From the NCBI GenBank assembly GCA_031549685.1, contig JAVBPG010000014.1:1-63805 (forward strand): DNA of 63,805 bases. The letters are read 5' to 3'. The first letter of the stretch is position 1; each line of letters opens with the position of its first letter. The DNA comes from JAITMY01 sp031549685 (GTDB lineage: Bacteria > Bacteroidota > Bacteroidia > Bacteroidales > UBA932). The position numbers and the translations under genes are program-made. This document shows positions 28,095 to 38,076 of this stretch, in pieces. Under the pieces are notes generated by a model that did not search any database, was not told the DNA's origin, and worked only from the letters and a program-made list of their open reading frames with translations.

Positions 28095-28276
28095 AGTTTG
28101 GAGTTAGCTGGCTTAAAGTATTTTTCCTCGCCAAAAAATATACGGTTCAGCTTATCTTTAATGGCAATAACAGTTCCCTTAAAAGGATTTTTTTCCACAT
28201 CAATTACAACCCCCTCCACCCACTCTTCCAAGCCGGTCAACCTTGGATCGACTTTAGCGCAATCTCCGTTTTTCAT
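28082..28276 (-). CDS. Small protein upstream of vapD, candidate antitoxin
   Basis: 64 residues starting MKNGDCAKVDPRLTGLEEWV. A longer in-frame start at 28375 exists, but this ATG gives a compact protein with a beta-rich KOW/SH3-like pattern (VEGVVIDVEKNPFKGTVIAIKD). No database name recalled with certainty. The overlap with vapD, gene order and size point to the antitoxin, comparable in role to VapX of Haemophilus; this is inference. Confidence 0.65.
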   Translation of the reverse strand: MKNGDCAKVDPRLTGLEEWVEGVVIDVEKNPFKGTVIAIKDKLNRIFFGEEKYFKPANSKLCLQ

Positions 28277-28382
28277 GTCTTTGTGAGTTTGAAGTTCAAT
28301 ATAAAAAAGTGAAATATTTACGGCAACCGTTCCTTCAAAGGGCAATAGCCGCCACGCAAAACCGGCGGCCTGCAACTTGCTA

Positions 28383-28763
28383 CTACCCTATCAGTTTCTC
28401 GTACGCCGCAGCATCGAGCAGCTCGCTTGCCTCGGCAGGCTTGCTCATTTTTACCTTTATCATCCAGCCCTCGCCGTAGGGATCCTGGTTTACCAGCTCG
28501 GGCTTGTCGCTCAGCGCAGGGTTGAGCTCCGCTATCTCGCCGCTCACGGGGATGAATAAGTCCGAAACGGTTTTTACGGCCTCCACGGCGCCAAAGGTTT
28601 CGCCCCTGTCAAGCGTTTCGCCCACGGTATCTACATCTACAAAAACAATGTCGCCGAGCTGGCTTTGCGCGTAGTCGGTAATGCCTACGTAGGCAGTGCC
28701 GTCGGCCTCGGTGCGCACCCATTCGTGCTCGCTGGTGTACTTTAGGTTAGCTGGTGTGTTCAT
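28383..28763 (-). CDS. gcvH: Glycine cleavage system H protein
   Basis: 126 residues. Carries the lipoyl arm that shuttles the aminomethyl group between the P and T proteins. The lipoylated Lys lies in the motif ETFGAVEAVKTVSDLF, and the fold ends KLIG. Standing next to sprA with gcvP/gcvT absent is normal for this phylum. An inverted pair of heptamer repeats separates it from sprA. Confidence 0.96.
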   Translation of the reverse strand: MNTPANLKYTSEHEWVRTEADGTAYVGITDYAQSQLGDIVFVDVDTVGETLDRGETFGAVEAVKTVSDLFIPVSGEIAELNPALSDKPELVNQDPYGEGWMIKVKMSKPAEASELLDAAAYEKLIG

Positions 28764-28768
28764 TTTTT

Positions 28769-28860
28769 AATGGAGAATTAAAAATGGAGAATTGAGAATG
28801 TTTTTACAAAAGTAATAAATTCTTACTCATTCTCCACTATTCATTCTCAATTCTCCATTG
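28769..28860. repeat. Heptamer repeats forming an inverted pair between sprA and gcvH
   Basis: Left block 28769-28800 (AATGGAG/AATTAAA/AATGGAG/AATTGAG) and right block 28829-28860 (ATTCTCC/ACTATTC/ATTCTCA/ATTCTCC). Bases 28783-28800 are perfectly complementary to 28842-28859, so the spacer can form an 18-bp stem. The repeats touch the sprA stop side and end six bases from the gcvH start. Confidence 0.85.
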
Positions 28861-28861
28861 G

Positions 28862-31800
28862 CTACAGCCCCAGCACGTAGCGCAGGCTAAAGCCAAATGC
28901 CACGTTGGCGGTGTTGACGGCCGAAACGTAGGGGTTGTTTTTAATCCAGTCGAAGTATATGCGGAAGGTAAGGTCCTTCATCAGCAGGTAGTCGGTGGTA
29001 AACTTGAACGACATGTTGCGCCGCCCGTCGGTAATCTGGTGCGTGTCCTCGGAGAGCTTGCGCATGATGGTGGAGTTGTCCATGTAGCTGAAGTCGCCGC
29101 GCAGCGTAACGCTGGTGGTGGAGCTCTGCTTGTCGCTTACCATCAGCAGCTGGGGCACCTGCTCAAAGGTGTAGCCGGCGCCAAAGGTGCCCACCCATTC
29201 GCCGAGCTCAATTATTTGATTGTTGGACAGGCTGAGGTCAACGCGGCGGTTACGGTCGAGCTTAAAGCGCGTCTGTAAACCGCTGGCCCAGGTAAGGTCG
29301 ATGCTGCCAAGGGTAATTCGCTCGGTAAGGTTGACGGTGGCTATGCTGTACGCTGCAAAATAATCGCCCTGCGCATCGGTGCCGTTGGGATTTTCGGCGT
29401 ACTTGCTGTTGGTGGCAAAGGAGCCGATGTTGTACGTGCAGCTGTAGCTGTGCGATAGCGTGGCCGACTTGATGTACGGTTTGAGCGCCGCTATGCGCGA
29501 CAGGCCGGAGTAGGTTATCGTCCAGTTGGGCAGCGGAATTTTGGATAAAAAATCGGTATAGCTGAGGGTTTTGCTATTTATCCCCTTGCCCAGATATCCC
29601 ACTGCAAAGGAGGGAATGAGCACATCCTGCGATAGCCCGCTATAGCCCACGGGGAATCCGGTGCTGTCAAGATCAGGCGCGTTGCTGTTGTAGCGACCGG
29701 CAGCAGCAGCCTGCTGTTTGGCCACCTCCAGGCGCGCGTCGGCAAAGCGCTGGTAGGCGTCGGACTTGTACAGGTTGCTAGCTTTGGGATTTTCAAAAGC
29801 GGTCATAAAGGCCACGGTGCTGATGCTAAAAGCGCCCATTTCGGTAGGCACGCGGTTACCGTGGTTGTTGATGTCGTACCACGAGTTGTTTTGGCTGTAG
29901 GTTTGCGAGGCTATGAGGTCTATGCGCAGGTCGCGGATTGGCTCCAGCGTGGTGCGCATGGACAGGTTGGTAGCGCTGTTCATTACAAAGGGGTTGATGA
30001 ACGTGGTGTCGGAAATAATCCAGCTGTTGCGTTCGGCGCGCGTGAGCATGTACTCGGTGGGTAAGCCGTCGGCAGGAGAGCCGAAAAAGTTGTACCAGAA
30101 GTTGCTGCTTTGCGAGCCGGCTATAAAGTCCCAACCGGGCGCATTGAAGTTGTAAGCTTTGTCCAGACCCAAAATGGTGGTTTGCGGCGTGTAACCGGGC
30201 AGGCCGGTTTCGCCGCTGCGGGTGTAGGTAACGCTAAAGTTGCGCACCGACATGAGCAGGCGCAGCGACAGCTTGCCGAGGTACGCGGCCGGATTTTCGG
30301 TAAGGGGAATTCGGCCTGTAACCACCACCCGCGCGTTGGCCACATTTTCGCTGCTCTTAATGTTGAGGCTGCGGTTGTCCAGCGTTTCGGTCTCCACCTT
30401 TACCTCCCTGCCTGCCTCGTTATACACCTGCACCTTTACGCCGGTGGCCTTGAGGTTGTGTTTTACAAGCAGCTTGCTGCCTCCGGTTAGGTTCAAATTC
30501 TTCTTCTCGTACTTTACCTCCTTCGTATCGGGCTTCTTGCTTGAGCGGCCGTCGAACTGCTGGTTGATGTCCTTCAAAAAAGCGGACTTTCCGTACAGCG
30601 TTACGAGGTTAAACGTTCCGTTAAGCTGAAAACTGTTGGAGTTGCGAATGGTATTTCCGGTGTTGGGCATATCGGGGCCGGGCAGCACCTGCGGCGCGTC
30701 CCACGCGTAGGTACCCTTGTAGGCAGCCGTTATATTTGTCCACGACAGGAAGGGCAGTTTGTTGAGCGGCACGGTGTAGCTGAGCCCGAAGTCGTGGCCG
30801 TAGTGCGTGTTGCGCCACGAGTTATTGAGGGCTATGGTGTCGCTTATGGTACCGGTTTTCACCTCCTGCCGCGACAGGTTTTGCGCCGTAAGGTTAAACT
30901 TTAGCCCTCGCGTAATATCCCACCCCAGCGTGTAGTTGCGCGAGTTGATGCGCTCGCGGAAGGTAATAGGCGTAATTTTTACGCCGGAGTAAAAGCTGCG
31001 CGCTATGTACTCGCTATAGGTGTCGCTGTACTCGGTCGAGAAGCCGTACTGGTTGGGGTATAGCGCCAGGTTGAAGTCGCGAATTATTTTCCAGTACTCG
31101 CCCTTCATCTTTGCATTTTTAGCAAAAGGTTCGAAGCTGTACGGCTTTAAGGAGTACACGTAGGCAAGGTTGACGCGATGCCCTTCCTTGTAGTCGCGCT
31201 CAATGTTTACATCGCGCTCCAGGCCTTCACTGTACGCGTAGCCCAGGGTAAAGTTCGAAATATCTATCGGGCCCAGCGGCTTTTCGCCGCTGCCGGCCAC
31301 GCGCACGTTGTTAAACGCAATGTTTTTGCGCATGGCGTAGTCAATGGCTACTTTGCTCAAGGAGTCGCGCTCGGACTGGCTGCCGGCGCGGTCAAGCGCA
31401 TCCTGCAGCCTGATGTCGGGGTCAAACGGGTTGTAGAGCGGAACGATAAAGCTCTCGGCAAAGGCCACGTTGAACGGAATGCTCACGCCCCACCTGGAGG
31501 GGAAAAATTTACCCAACTCAAAGTTGGTGGCAATGTCGTACTGGTAGGCATCCTCCTTGGAGCGCGTGGTGGTGCGGCTGTCGAGGCTGCCGAAGCCCGC
31601 CTTGGACATGCTGCCGGCCAGCGACACGTTGGCAAAGTCGGCAAAGTTGGCGGCTACGCGCGCGTTGGCGGCCCACCCTCCCTGCTCCAAAAAGTTGGTC
31701 ATGCGGAGCTCGTTTACCCACACAATTCCATCCTTCGGCTGGCCGTCATCGGCGCTCATCATACCCTTGCTGGTTGGGTTTCTTACGCCAATCATCATTA

Positions 31801-34800
31801 CGTGCACCTCGCCAAGGTTGGGGTTACCCACCACGCGCACGGTATTTTTTCCGTCGGCTTTTTCGTACAGCGATGAGAGCGACACACCCGACCCGCTGCG
31901 CATTTTGGCGTTGCGCTCCAGCTTTAGGTCGGTAAAAATATCGAATGGAATGTCGAGCTTATTTTCCTCCGGCCATACGGCATCGCGCTGGTTATCGGTG
32001 TACTTACCCCAGGGCGTGAGCTTGAGCGGAATTTCGTACTCGTAGTAGTTGTAGCGGTAGTCGTTACCTATGCGCACAAAGAGCGACAGTTCGTAGTCCT
32101 TGAGCCTCGATTCATTTATGGCCTCGGCGTGCACGTCGAGCTGCAGGCGGCGAAATTCGCGCATATCGTACGTGGCATTTTTGTAGGTAGCGCGCGCATC
32201 GCCATCGGCAAGGTTAGCTACCGTCAGCATCATGGCTTGCTCGTTGCGCTGCACCTGCTGGTTGGTGGTGTTATCTATCACGCGGCTTACACCCGGAGGC
32301 AGCACATAGTTGACCGGCTGCCGGTCGGAGTTTTCCTCAATGCTCACGGCGGCAATATCTATGGAGCCAACGGTAAGCTCGGGCTGGGCCAAACCTTCCT
32401 GCGTGCCCAGCAGCGAGTAGTTGTACTTGCGCCAGTCGCCCTGCACCAGGTCAAACTTGGCAAATCGGCATATTACGGTGCTGTCGAATCCGCTTAGGAA
32501 CATGCGCATGAAGCGTATCGATTTAAAATCTTCGATGCCGTTGAACGCCTTACCGTCGGCCACCGGAATTTTAAACTGGTACCAGTGCGCCTCCTGATAT
32601 TCGCCGTAGTCGGGGTCATTTATGTTTACGGTGCGCACGTCGGCAATGTAGTTTTGCCCCACGCGCTCGGGGCTCACATCGTCGGGGTTGAGCTCAATAA
32701 AGTATTCGTAGTAGCTTTCGAGCTCGTTCAGCGTATTGTCCCGGTTGATGTCCTCGGTGTTGGGCATGGTGGTGGCCGAGTTCGACAAGCCTCCGGTGGC
32801 CACCGGCGAGTTGCCCTGCGGATTGTTGTACTTTTTGTAGCGGGTCAAAATATCCAGGCGGTCGGCATCGTAGTCGGCGCCACGGTAGTAATGATACTGA
32901 TCGTTTGAGGGATCTTCGTCCATTTGGTTGTACACCTCGGGGTTGAGAATACCGCGAAGGTTACTCAAGTAGCTGTAGTTGTGTTCAAAAAAATCACGCT
33001 CCTGATCGCTGCTCATGCCATCGTAGCCAACATCCTGCACGTTGCGCGCAGCCTCGTTGTTGTCAAAGGTGGCCACCAGCGATTGCACGCGGGGCACGTA
33101 TCCCCAGGCCGTTTTTTCTATCAGCGTAGTATCGTAGGGGTAAGGTATCCCGTTTTCAAACGATTTGCGCCCGTCCTTCAGCACATCCTCCGACACATCG
33201 CCGAGGTTGAAGTACAGCCTCCCGTTGCGATACTTCGCAGCGTCGCTCTTGCCTCGGGTGTAGATAAAGGGGTCGAGTAGCCAAAACTCGATGTACTCAA
33301 TGTTGGATGTTTCGAAGTCGGTGGTGGGCAGCGAGCGCATCATGCCGCCGTAGTTGGTGGCCGGCAGCTTTAGCGAACCATCGGGCTTCAGGCCCTTGCC
33401 GGCAAATTCGGACTTGCTGCTAAAGTCAACGTAGTTGTACGCGCCACGCTCGTTGGGGTAGTAGGCCACGTTAAGCACCGAAATATTGGCGTCAACCCCG
33501 ATAACAAGGTCTTTGTTCGGAAAAATTTCCTTCTCGGAAACCTCGCGCACGTAGTGGTTTTTGCGGTAGGTTACGGGGTCATCGCGCATGTAGCCCGGCG
33601 TTGATGAGGTGTTGCGCAGGAAGAGCGGGTCTATCATGTACCACGCCAGCTTGGCGCGGTAGTAGCCGTTGCTAAGCGGGTAGACGGAGTTATCGGTATT
33701 TTTTCCGCCGGCAAACTGCCTGCCCAGGCCGTGCGTAACCATATCGGGGGTGCTGCCCAGCGACCACGAGGTGTACTGCTTCATGTCGTGGGTCATTTTC
33801 GTTGCCTCAAAATCGTCGATGTACGTGGTGCCGGCCTTGCCGATGGCGCGGGAGTGACCGGGCAGCAGCTGCGCGAACTCGCCGTTGACGGAGATGTTCG
33901 ACTTTTCCTTGGTGCTGATGAGCGGTATGGCATCCACCAGTTTGGTGAGCAGGTTAACCTCGGTGGTGTACGACCCGTTGAGGCCCCAAATGGTGTTAGA
34001 TATGGGCTCTTCGCCGTAGGCCACCTTTGTCGTTTGCGGCTTTTCGGACAGGTGCAGGATGGTGGCCCCCACGTTGAGGTTTTTCGAAAACTTGTACTTG
34101 AGGTTGGTGCCCAGCATCGTTTTTTTGATTTGCGAGTAGGTATCCATACTCTCCAGCGACACCTGCAGCGGCACGTTGGAGCCAAGGTACACGGGGTTGA
34201 TAATTTGTACGCGCCCCAGCGTGTAGTTCACCGTGTAGTCCACGTTTTCGATGAGCTTAATGCCGCCGGCCGTAACCACCACCGAGCCCTGCGGAATATC
34301 AGTTGCGTTGAGTATAATTTCCGATGTGGAGGACGATTTGTACGAGCCCACCAGGCGGTACTTATTTTTATCGGCCCGCTGCCTGGCCTTTACCAGCGTT
34401 GAGTCGTAGAGCTCGTTGTACACGTACTTGTTGGCGGTGGGGTAACCTATTTTGCCACCCAGGTCGCGGCCAAAGGGCTCCAGCACGGGGAATATAATAC
34501 ACCCCCTCGAGCTGATAACCGTAACGCCCTCCACAAAGTCAAATTTTCCGTCGGGGTAGCGGTTTCCGGCATCGTTGAGGTTGTCGAGGTTGAGCACCTG
34601 TATCAGCGGCAGATTCTTGGCGTTTCCTTCGCTCAGGTAGGGCACGTTAGTGCCCACCGCATCGTCGTGGTACATTACGTTGAGCACAAAGTTGTCCTTG
34701 CTCAGCTGCTGGGCGTCGAGGCTGTACACGTTTTTCATCATCAGCTTCCACGTGCTGTGGCGCGGCGACAGGTTCGTTCCTTTAATCAACTTTAGGTACA

Positions 34801-36154
34801 GCGCTTTCGGCGCGGCCACGCCATCGTCGTAGAATTCGCCCACGCGGTAGGTGCGTCCGCGCATGGTGTACTCAAAGGCTACCGCCAGCACCTCGTCGGC
34901 CTTAAGGTCGGTGGTAAGCGATATAAAGCCCAGCTGCGAGTTAAACCGGTAGTCGTTGCCCTCGGCAAGGCGCCGCGCACTTTCTATCTTTTCGTAGTCC
35001 TTGCCCTGCTGCAGCCCCATGGCGTTGAGCGCGGTGTTGGTGGTGGATATGTTGCGCACCGCATCGTTATTCTTCAGCTGCTGGTACAGCGGGTTGTCGT
35101 CGTTGCTCGGCGCACCGCTGTTGCCCAGCGTGTCCAGCGCCACAATGTTGCGCGCGTTGTCAAAGCGGTTGTTGCGGTTGGTTATCCACACCTCAAGGCG
35201 CGTAATGGTAACACCCGACTGGATAAGCGGAATGGACTTGAGCGCATCGTTGTACTGGCCGCGAAAGTACTGTGACAGGAAAAAGTGGCGGTTGGCATCG
35301 TACTTGTCGGCCGAGATATCAAAGAGCTGCGTTTGCGCGCCGCCCTTTACATTGATGGATGATGATTGCCCCTTTTGCTCCGAAATAACGCTTTCGATGG
35401 TAAGATTGCCGAACTTGAGCGCCGTTTTAAATCCAAACAGGCTTTGGCTTCCGGTAATGAGCGAGCCCGACAGCGGAAGGCTCACGTTGCCCGCCTCTAT
35501 TTTTTGAATAATCTCATCCTCATCTCCCTCGTAGTTAATTTTTATCAGGTCCTGGAAGTTAAACGTGAGGTCGGTGCTGTTGATAAAGTTGAGGTTAATG
35601 CGGTCGCCAATGGAGCCCGAAGCGTTGATTTGCATGTTGACGTCGAAGTCAAAAATGCCGTGCGAGCGGTACTGCTCGGGGATGGTGGGATTGTCGGTGC
35701 GGGTCCAGTTGTAGCCAAATATTACCTCGGCCGCCCCCTGTATGTTGAACTTGATAAGGTCACTGCCAAATATGTTGGAGGCAAGCGCCGAGTTGAGCTT
35801 AAAGTCGGGGAGCAGCTTGGAGGTGGCGCTGCCGCTACGCGCTGCGCTTCCCATTTCCGAGCTGCGGCGGGTAGTCCACGCGTTGCGCACCGAGTTATCA
35901 AACTGGTAGCGGCGGTATTCGTCGCTGCTCATTACCTTGGCCGGCGTACCTACCCGGCTTTGACCCTTATTGTAAAACGTGTAGTCGTTGCTCTTTTCGT
36001 TGTACACCACATCGTACGCATCCGATTCTTTTTCGGCAGGCTCCCACGTGCGCTCCTCGGTGTTTGGCGCAGCATGCGCCATGCCTACCATCAACGTAGT
36101 TAAGGTAAGCGATAGCAACGCTGTAAGTGTGAAACGAAAACAGGTGTGGTTCAA
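28862..36154 (-). CDS. sprA: SprA/Sov, type IX secretion outer-membrane translocon
   Basis: 2430 residues, the giant size expected for the SprA barrel through which T9SS cargo crosses the outer membrane. Signal peptide to about residue 28 (GMAHA). The mature protein starts with the SprA N-terminal region (LPDFKLNSALASNIFGSDLIKF, GAAEVIFG) and has repeated SprA-type segments (TAWGYVPR, GLNPDVSP-like) and an aromatic barrel end (FGFSLRYVLGL). No ATG is available: the start is TTG at 36152-36154, 15 bases and in frame after the ruvA stop, and the next Met (residue 22) would cut the signal peptide. Order ruvA-sprA-gcvH is conserved in this phylum. Confidence 0.95.
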   Translation of the reverse strand: MNHTCFRFTLTALLSLTLTTLMVGMAHAAPNTEERTWEPAEKESDAYDVVYNEKSNDYTFYNKGQSRVGTPAKVMSSDEYRRYQFDNSVRNAWTTRRSSEMGSAARSGSATSKLLPDFKLNSALASNIFGSDLIKFNIQGAAEVIFGYNWTRTDNPTIPEQYRSHGIFDFDVNMQINASGSIGDRINLNFINSTDLTFNFQDLIKINYEGDEDEIIQKIEAGNVSLPLSGSLITGSQSLFGFKTALKFGNLTIESVISEQKGQSSSINVKGGAQTQLFDISADKYDANRHFFLSQYFRGQYNDALKSIPLIQSGVTITRLEVWITNRNNRFDNARNIVALDTLGNSGAPSNDDNPLYQQLKNNDAVRNISTTNTALNAMGLQQGKDYEKIESARRLAEGNDYRFNSQLGFISLTTDLKADEVLAVAFEYTMRGRTYRVGEFYDDGVAAPKALYLKLIKGTNLSPRHSTWKLMMKNVYSLDAQQLSKDNFVLNVMYHDDAVGTNVPYLSEGNAKNLPLIQVLNLDNLNDAGNRYPDGKFDFVEGVTVISSRGCIIFPVLEPFGRDLGGKIGYPTANKYVYNELYDSTLVKARQRADKNKYRLVGSYKSSSTSEIILNATDIPQGSVVVTAGGIKLIENVDYTVNYTLGRVQIINPVYLGSNVPLQVSLESMDTYSQIKKTMLGTNLKYKFSKNLNVGATILHLSEKPQTTKVAYGEEPISNTIWGLNGSYTTEVNLLTKLVDAIPLISTKEKSNISVNGEFAQLLPGHSRAIGKAGTTYIDDFEATKMTHDMKQYTSWSLGSTPDMVTHGLGRQFAGGKNTDNSVYPLSNGYYRAKLAWYMIDPLFLRNTSSTPGYMRDDPVTYRKNHYVREVSEKEIFPNKDLVIGVDANISVLNVAYYPNERGAYNYVDFSSKSEFAGKGLKPDGSLKLPATNYGGMMRSLPTTDFETSNIEYIEFWLLDPFIYTRGKSDAAKYRNGRLYFNLGDVSEDVLKDGRKSFENGIPYPYDTTLIEKTAWGYVPRVQSLVATFDNNEAARNVQDVGYDGMSSDQERDFFEHNYSYLSNLRGILNPEVYNQMDEDPSNDQYHYYRGADYDADRLDILTRYKKYNNPQGNSPVATGGLSNSATTMPNTEDINRDNTLNELESYYEYFIELNPDDVSPERVGQNYIADVRTVNINDPDYGEYQEAHWYQFKIPVADGKAFNGIEDFKSIRFMRMFLSGFDSTVICRFAKFDLVQGDWRKYNYSLLGTQEGLAQPELTVGSIDIAAVSIEENSDRQPVNYVLPPGVSRVIDNTTNQQVQRNEQAMMLTVANLADGDARATYKNATYDMREFRRLQLDVHAEAINESRLKDYELSLFVRIGNDYRYNYYEYEIPLKLTPWGKYTDNQRDAVWPEENKLDIPFDIFTDLKLERNAKMRSGSGVSLSSLYEKADGKNTVRVVGNPNLGEVHVMMIGVRNPTSKGMMSADDGQPKDGIVWVNELRMTNFLEQGGWAANARVAANFADFANVSLAGSMSKAGFGSLDSRTTTRSKEDAYQYDIATNFELGKFFPSRWGVSIPFNVAFAESFIVPLYNPFDPDIRLQDALDRAGSQSERDSLSKVAIDYAMRKNIAFNNVRVAGSGEKPLGPIDISNFTLGYAYSEGLERDVNIERDYKEGHRVNLAYVYSLKPYSFEPFAKNAKMKGEYWKIIRDFNLALYPNQYGFSTEYSDTYSEYIARSFYSGVKITPITFRERINSRNYTLGWDITRGLKFNLTAQNLSRQEVKTGTISDTIALNNSWRNTHYGHDFGLSYTVPLNKLPFLSWTNITAAYKGTYAWDAPQVLPGPDMPNTGNTIRNSNSFQLNGTFNLVTLYGKSAFLKDINQQFDGRSSKKPDTKEVKYEKKNLNLTGGSKLLVKHNLKATGVKVQVYNEAGREVKVETETLDNRSLNIKSSENVANARVVVTGRIPLTENPAAYLGKLSLRLLMSVRNFSVTYTRSGETGLPGYTPQTTILGLDKAYNFNAPGWDFIAGSQSSNFWYNFFGSPADGLPTEYMLTRAERNSWIISDTTFINPFVMNSATNLSMRTTLEPIRDLRIDLIASQTYSQNNSWYDINNHGNRVPTEMGAFSISTVAFMTAFENPKASNLYKSDAYQRFADARLEVAKQQAAAAGRYNSNAPDLDSTGFPVGYSGLSQDVLIPSFAVGYLGKGINSKTLSYTDFLSKIPLPNWTITYSGLSRIAALKPYIKSATLSHSYSCTYNIGSFATNSKYAENPNGTDAQGDYFAAYSIATVNLTERITLGSIDLTWASGLQTRFKLDRNRRVDLSLSNNQIIELGEWVGTFGAGYTFEQVPQLLMVSDKQSSTTSVTLRGDFSYMDNSTIMRKLSEDTHQITDGRRNMSFKFTTDYLLMKDLTFRIYFDWIKNNPYVSAVNTANVAFGFSLRYVLGL

Positions 36155-36169
36155 AGTAGCAGAATATTT

Positions 36170-36757
36170 TTATAGCCTTTGCAGAGCATTGCGAATTAGC
36201 TCCTCTACGCTTTGCTGGTTATTTTGCTTGTAGGCGGCCTCCACCGCTTTTTCGGTGTTGGCTTTGGGAAATCCAAGGGCCAGCAGCGCTGCAACGGCCT
36301 CCTTGCTGGCAGCCCCAAATGCGGCAGGAGCAGCATCAACGCCGCCAGTACTCACTGGCTTCAGCGCCTTACCTTTCAGGTCAACCACTATGCGCTCGGC
36401 CGTTTTAAGTCCAATGCCCTTGATGCTTTTCAGCACCGCTATATCGCCCACAGCAATGGCGGTGGTAAGCTCATTGCTGCGCAACGACGATAGCATAATG
36501 CGCGCCGTAGCCGCGCCCACACCCGATACGCTGATGAGCATTTTAAACAGCTCGCGCTCCTCCCTGTCGGCAAAGCCGTAGAGCACGTGCGCATCCTCGC
36601 GCACCTGCTGGTGCAGGTACAGCATGCTTTCGGCACCCTCGGTCAGCCGCGAGTAGGTTTGCAGAGAGATGTTGATGAAGTACCCTATTCCTCCGGCCTC
36701 CACCACCGCGTAGGTAGGTGTCAGCTCGGTCAGCTTGCCTTTAATGTATTCGTACAT
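36170..36757 (-). CDS. ruvA: Holliday junction branch migration protein RuvA
   Basis: 195 residues. Tetramer that binds Holliday junctions and loads RuvB. It begins MYEYIKGKLTELTPTYAVVE (OB fold), then the HhH region (LISVSGVGAATARIMLS, LKSIKGIGLKTAERIVVDLK), and a C-terminal RuvB-contacting domain (ALLALGFPKANTEKAVEAAY). The stop is 15 bases before the sprA start, so they are co-transcribed. Confidence 0.96.
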   Translation of the reverse strand: MYEYIKGKLTELTPTYAVVEAGGIGYFINISLQTYSRLTEGAESMLYLHQQVREDAHVLYGFADREERELFKMLISVSGVGAATARIMLSSLRSNELTTAIAVGDIAVLKSIKGIGLKTAERIVVDLKGKALKPVSTGGVDAAPAAFGAASKEAVAALLALGFPKANTEKAVEAAYKQNNQQSVEELIRNALQRL

Positions 36758-36810
36758 GCACGAAAATATTCAACGATTTAGAAATTAAAAAAATACTGCC
36801 GCTTCTTCTT

Positions 36811-36832
36811 ACTGCCACTGCCAACTGCCCAC
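36811..36832. repeat. Short 6-7 base periodic repeat before ruvA
   Basis: ACTGCC/ACTGCC/AACTGCC/CACTTC between pdxA and ruvA. It has the same style as the GTAGGCA repeat at 54123-54156, read on the other strand. Confidence 0.6.
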
Positions 36833-36838
36833 TTCTTC

Positions 36839-37900
36839 CTATTCCCCCTTTCCCAAATCAAGCTTTCCCTGCGGCAGCGGATTCTTTGTCAGCTCTGCAT
36901 ACTCCTTTCTGTTTTTATAGGCATCGCAGGCCAGGTATAGCGCTGCACGGAACGAATCGGGCGAAGCCATATCGTGCCCCGCTATGTCGTAAGCGGTGCC
37001 GTGCGCGGGCGAGGTGCGAATGATGGGCAGCCCGCCGGTGTAGTTTACGCCCGACTCAAACGCCAAAGCCTTAAACGGAGCCAGCCCCTGATCGTGGTAC
37101 ATGGCCAGCACCGCGTCAAAGCGCGAGGTGCTGTTGGCTCCAAAAAATCCATCGGCGGCGTATGGGCCAAAGGCCAGTATGCCGCTTTTTATAGCCTCGT
37201 CAATGGCGGGGATAATGATGGTTTGCTCCTCCTCGCCCAGCAGCCCACCATCGCCGGCGTGCGGGTTGATGCCAAGCACGGCAATGCGCGGCTTGCGAAT
37301 CTGAAAGTCCTCGCGCAGCGTTTTATTCAGCAGCTGCAGCTTGTGTACAAGAACCTCCTTGCTTAGCGCCTGCGGCACCTTGGCCAGCGGAATGTGGCCG
37401 GTGGCCACCCCTACGCGCAGGTTATTGCTTACCAAAATCATTATCGACTCCTTGCCGCCAAAGGTTGACGCAAGGTACTCCGTGTGCCCCGGGAACTGGT
37501 ACTCGGCCGACTGCATGTTCTGCTTATTAAATGGTGCCGTAACCAGCGCTTGAATTTTACCGTCCTTCAAATCCTGCACGGCGGCTTTCAGCGCAGCCAG
37601 CGCACCCCGCCCCGCCACATCGGTCGACTTACCTATGTCCACCCGCACCTCATCGTCCATTACGTTAATAATGTTGGCGCGCTTGGCGTTGGCCTCGTCG
37701 GCGTTGCGAATGATGTTGAAGTTGAAATTTTCAACGTTGGTTACCTTGCGGTGAAAGGCCGCAACCTTTGGCGAGCCGTACACCACGGGCGTACACACCT
37801 CAAGTATGCGCGGGTCGGCCAACGTTTTTATAATTACTTCATACCCTATGCCGTTAATATCGCCTTGCGTTATCCCGACCTTGATTTTGCTATCTGCCAT
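36839..37900 (-). CDS. pdxA: 4-hydroxythreonine-4-phosphate dehydrogenase
   Basis: 353 residues. Oxidises 4-phosphohydroxy-L-threonine in the DXP-dependent pyridoxal phosphate pathway. It shows VGITQGDINGIGYEVIIK at the start, the metal-binding His in HTEYLA, and NPHAGDGGLLGEEE, then YHDQGLAPFKALAFESGVNYTGGLPIIRTSPAHGTAYDIAG, all PdxA signatures. First gene of the pdxA-ruvA-sprA-gcvH group, with a -7 box upstream. Confidence 0.96.
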   Translation of the reverse strand: MADSKIKVGITQGDINGIGYEVIIKTLADPRILEVCTPVVYGSPKVAAFHRKVTNVENFNFNIIRNADEANAKRANIINVMDDEVRVDIGKSTDVAGRGALAALKAAVQDLKDGKIQALVTAPFNKQNMQSAEYQFPGHTEYLASTFGGKESIMILVSNNLRVGVATGHIPLAKVPQALSKEVLVHKLQLLNKTLREDFQIRKPRIAVLGINPHAGDGGLLGEEEQTIIIPAIDEAIKSGILAFGPYAADGFFGANSTSRFDAVLAMYHDQGLAPFKALAFESGVNYTGGLPIIRTSPAHGTAYDIAGHDMASPDSFRAALYLACDAYKNRKEYAELTKNPLPQGKLDLGKGE

Positions 37901-37937
37901 GCGTATTATATTGTTGTGTATAGTAAGCCATAAACAA

Positions 37938-37945
37938 CAAAAATA
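37938..37945 (-). promoter_or_regulatory. -7 promoter box of pdxA
   Basis: TATTTTTG on the minus strand, 37 bases before the pdxA start. Confidence 0.5.
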
Positions 37946-38076
37946 TCAAATATTGACCACGTGGTTAACACTTCGCTTGTTAAATAAGCTTAACCTAAAA
38001 TGCTTTAGTAGAACTTAACGAATTCTTCGCACATTAGGGGGAATGCTAAGCCTCCTTAGTAGAAAATACTTAAGGC

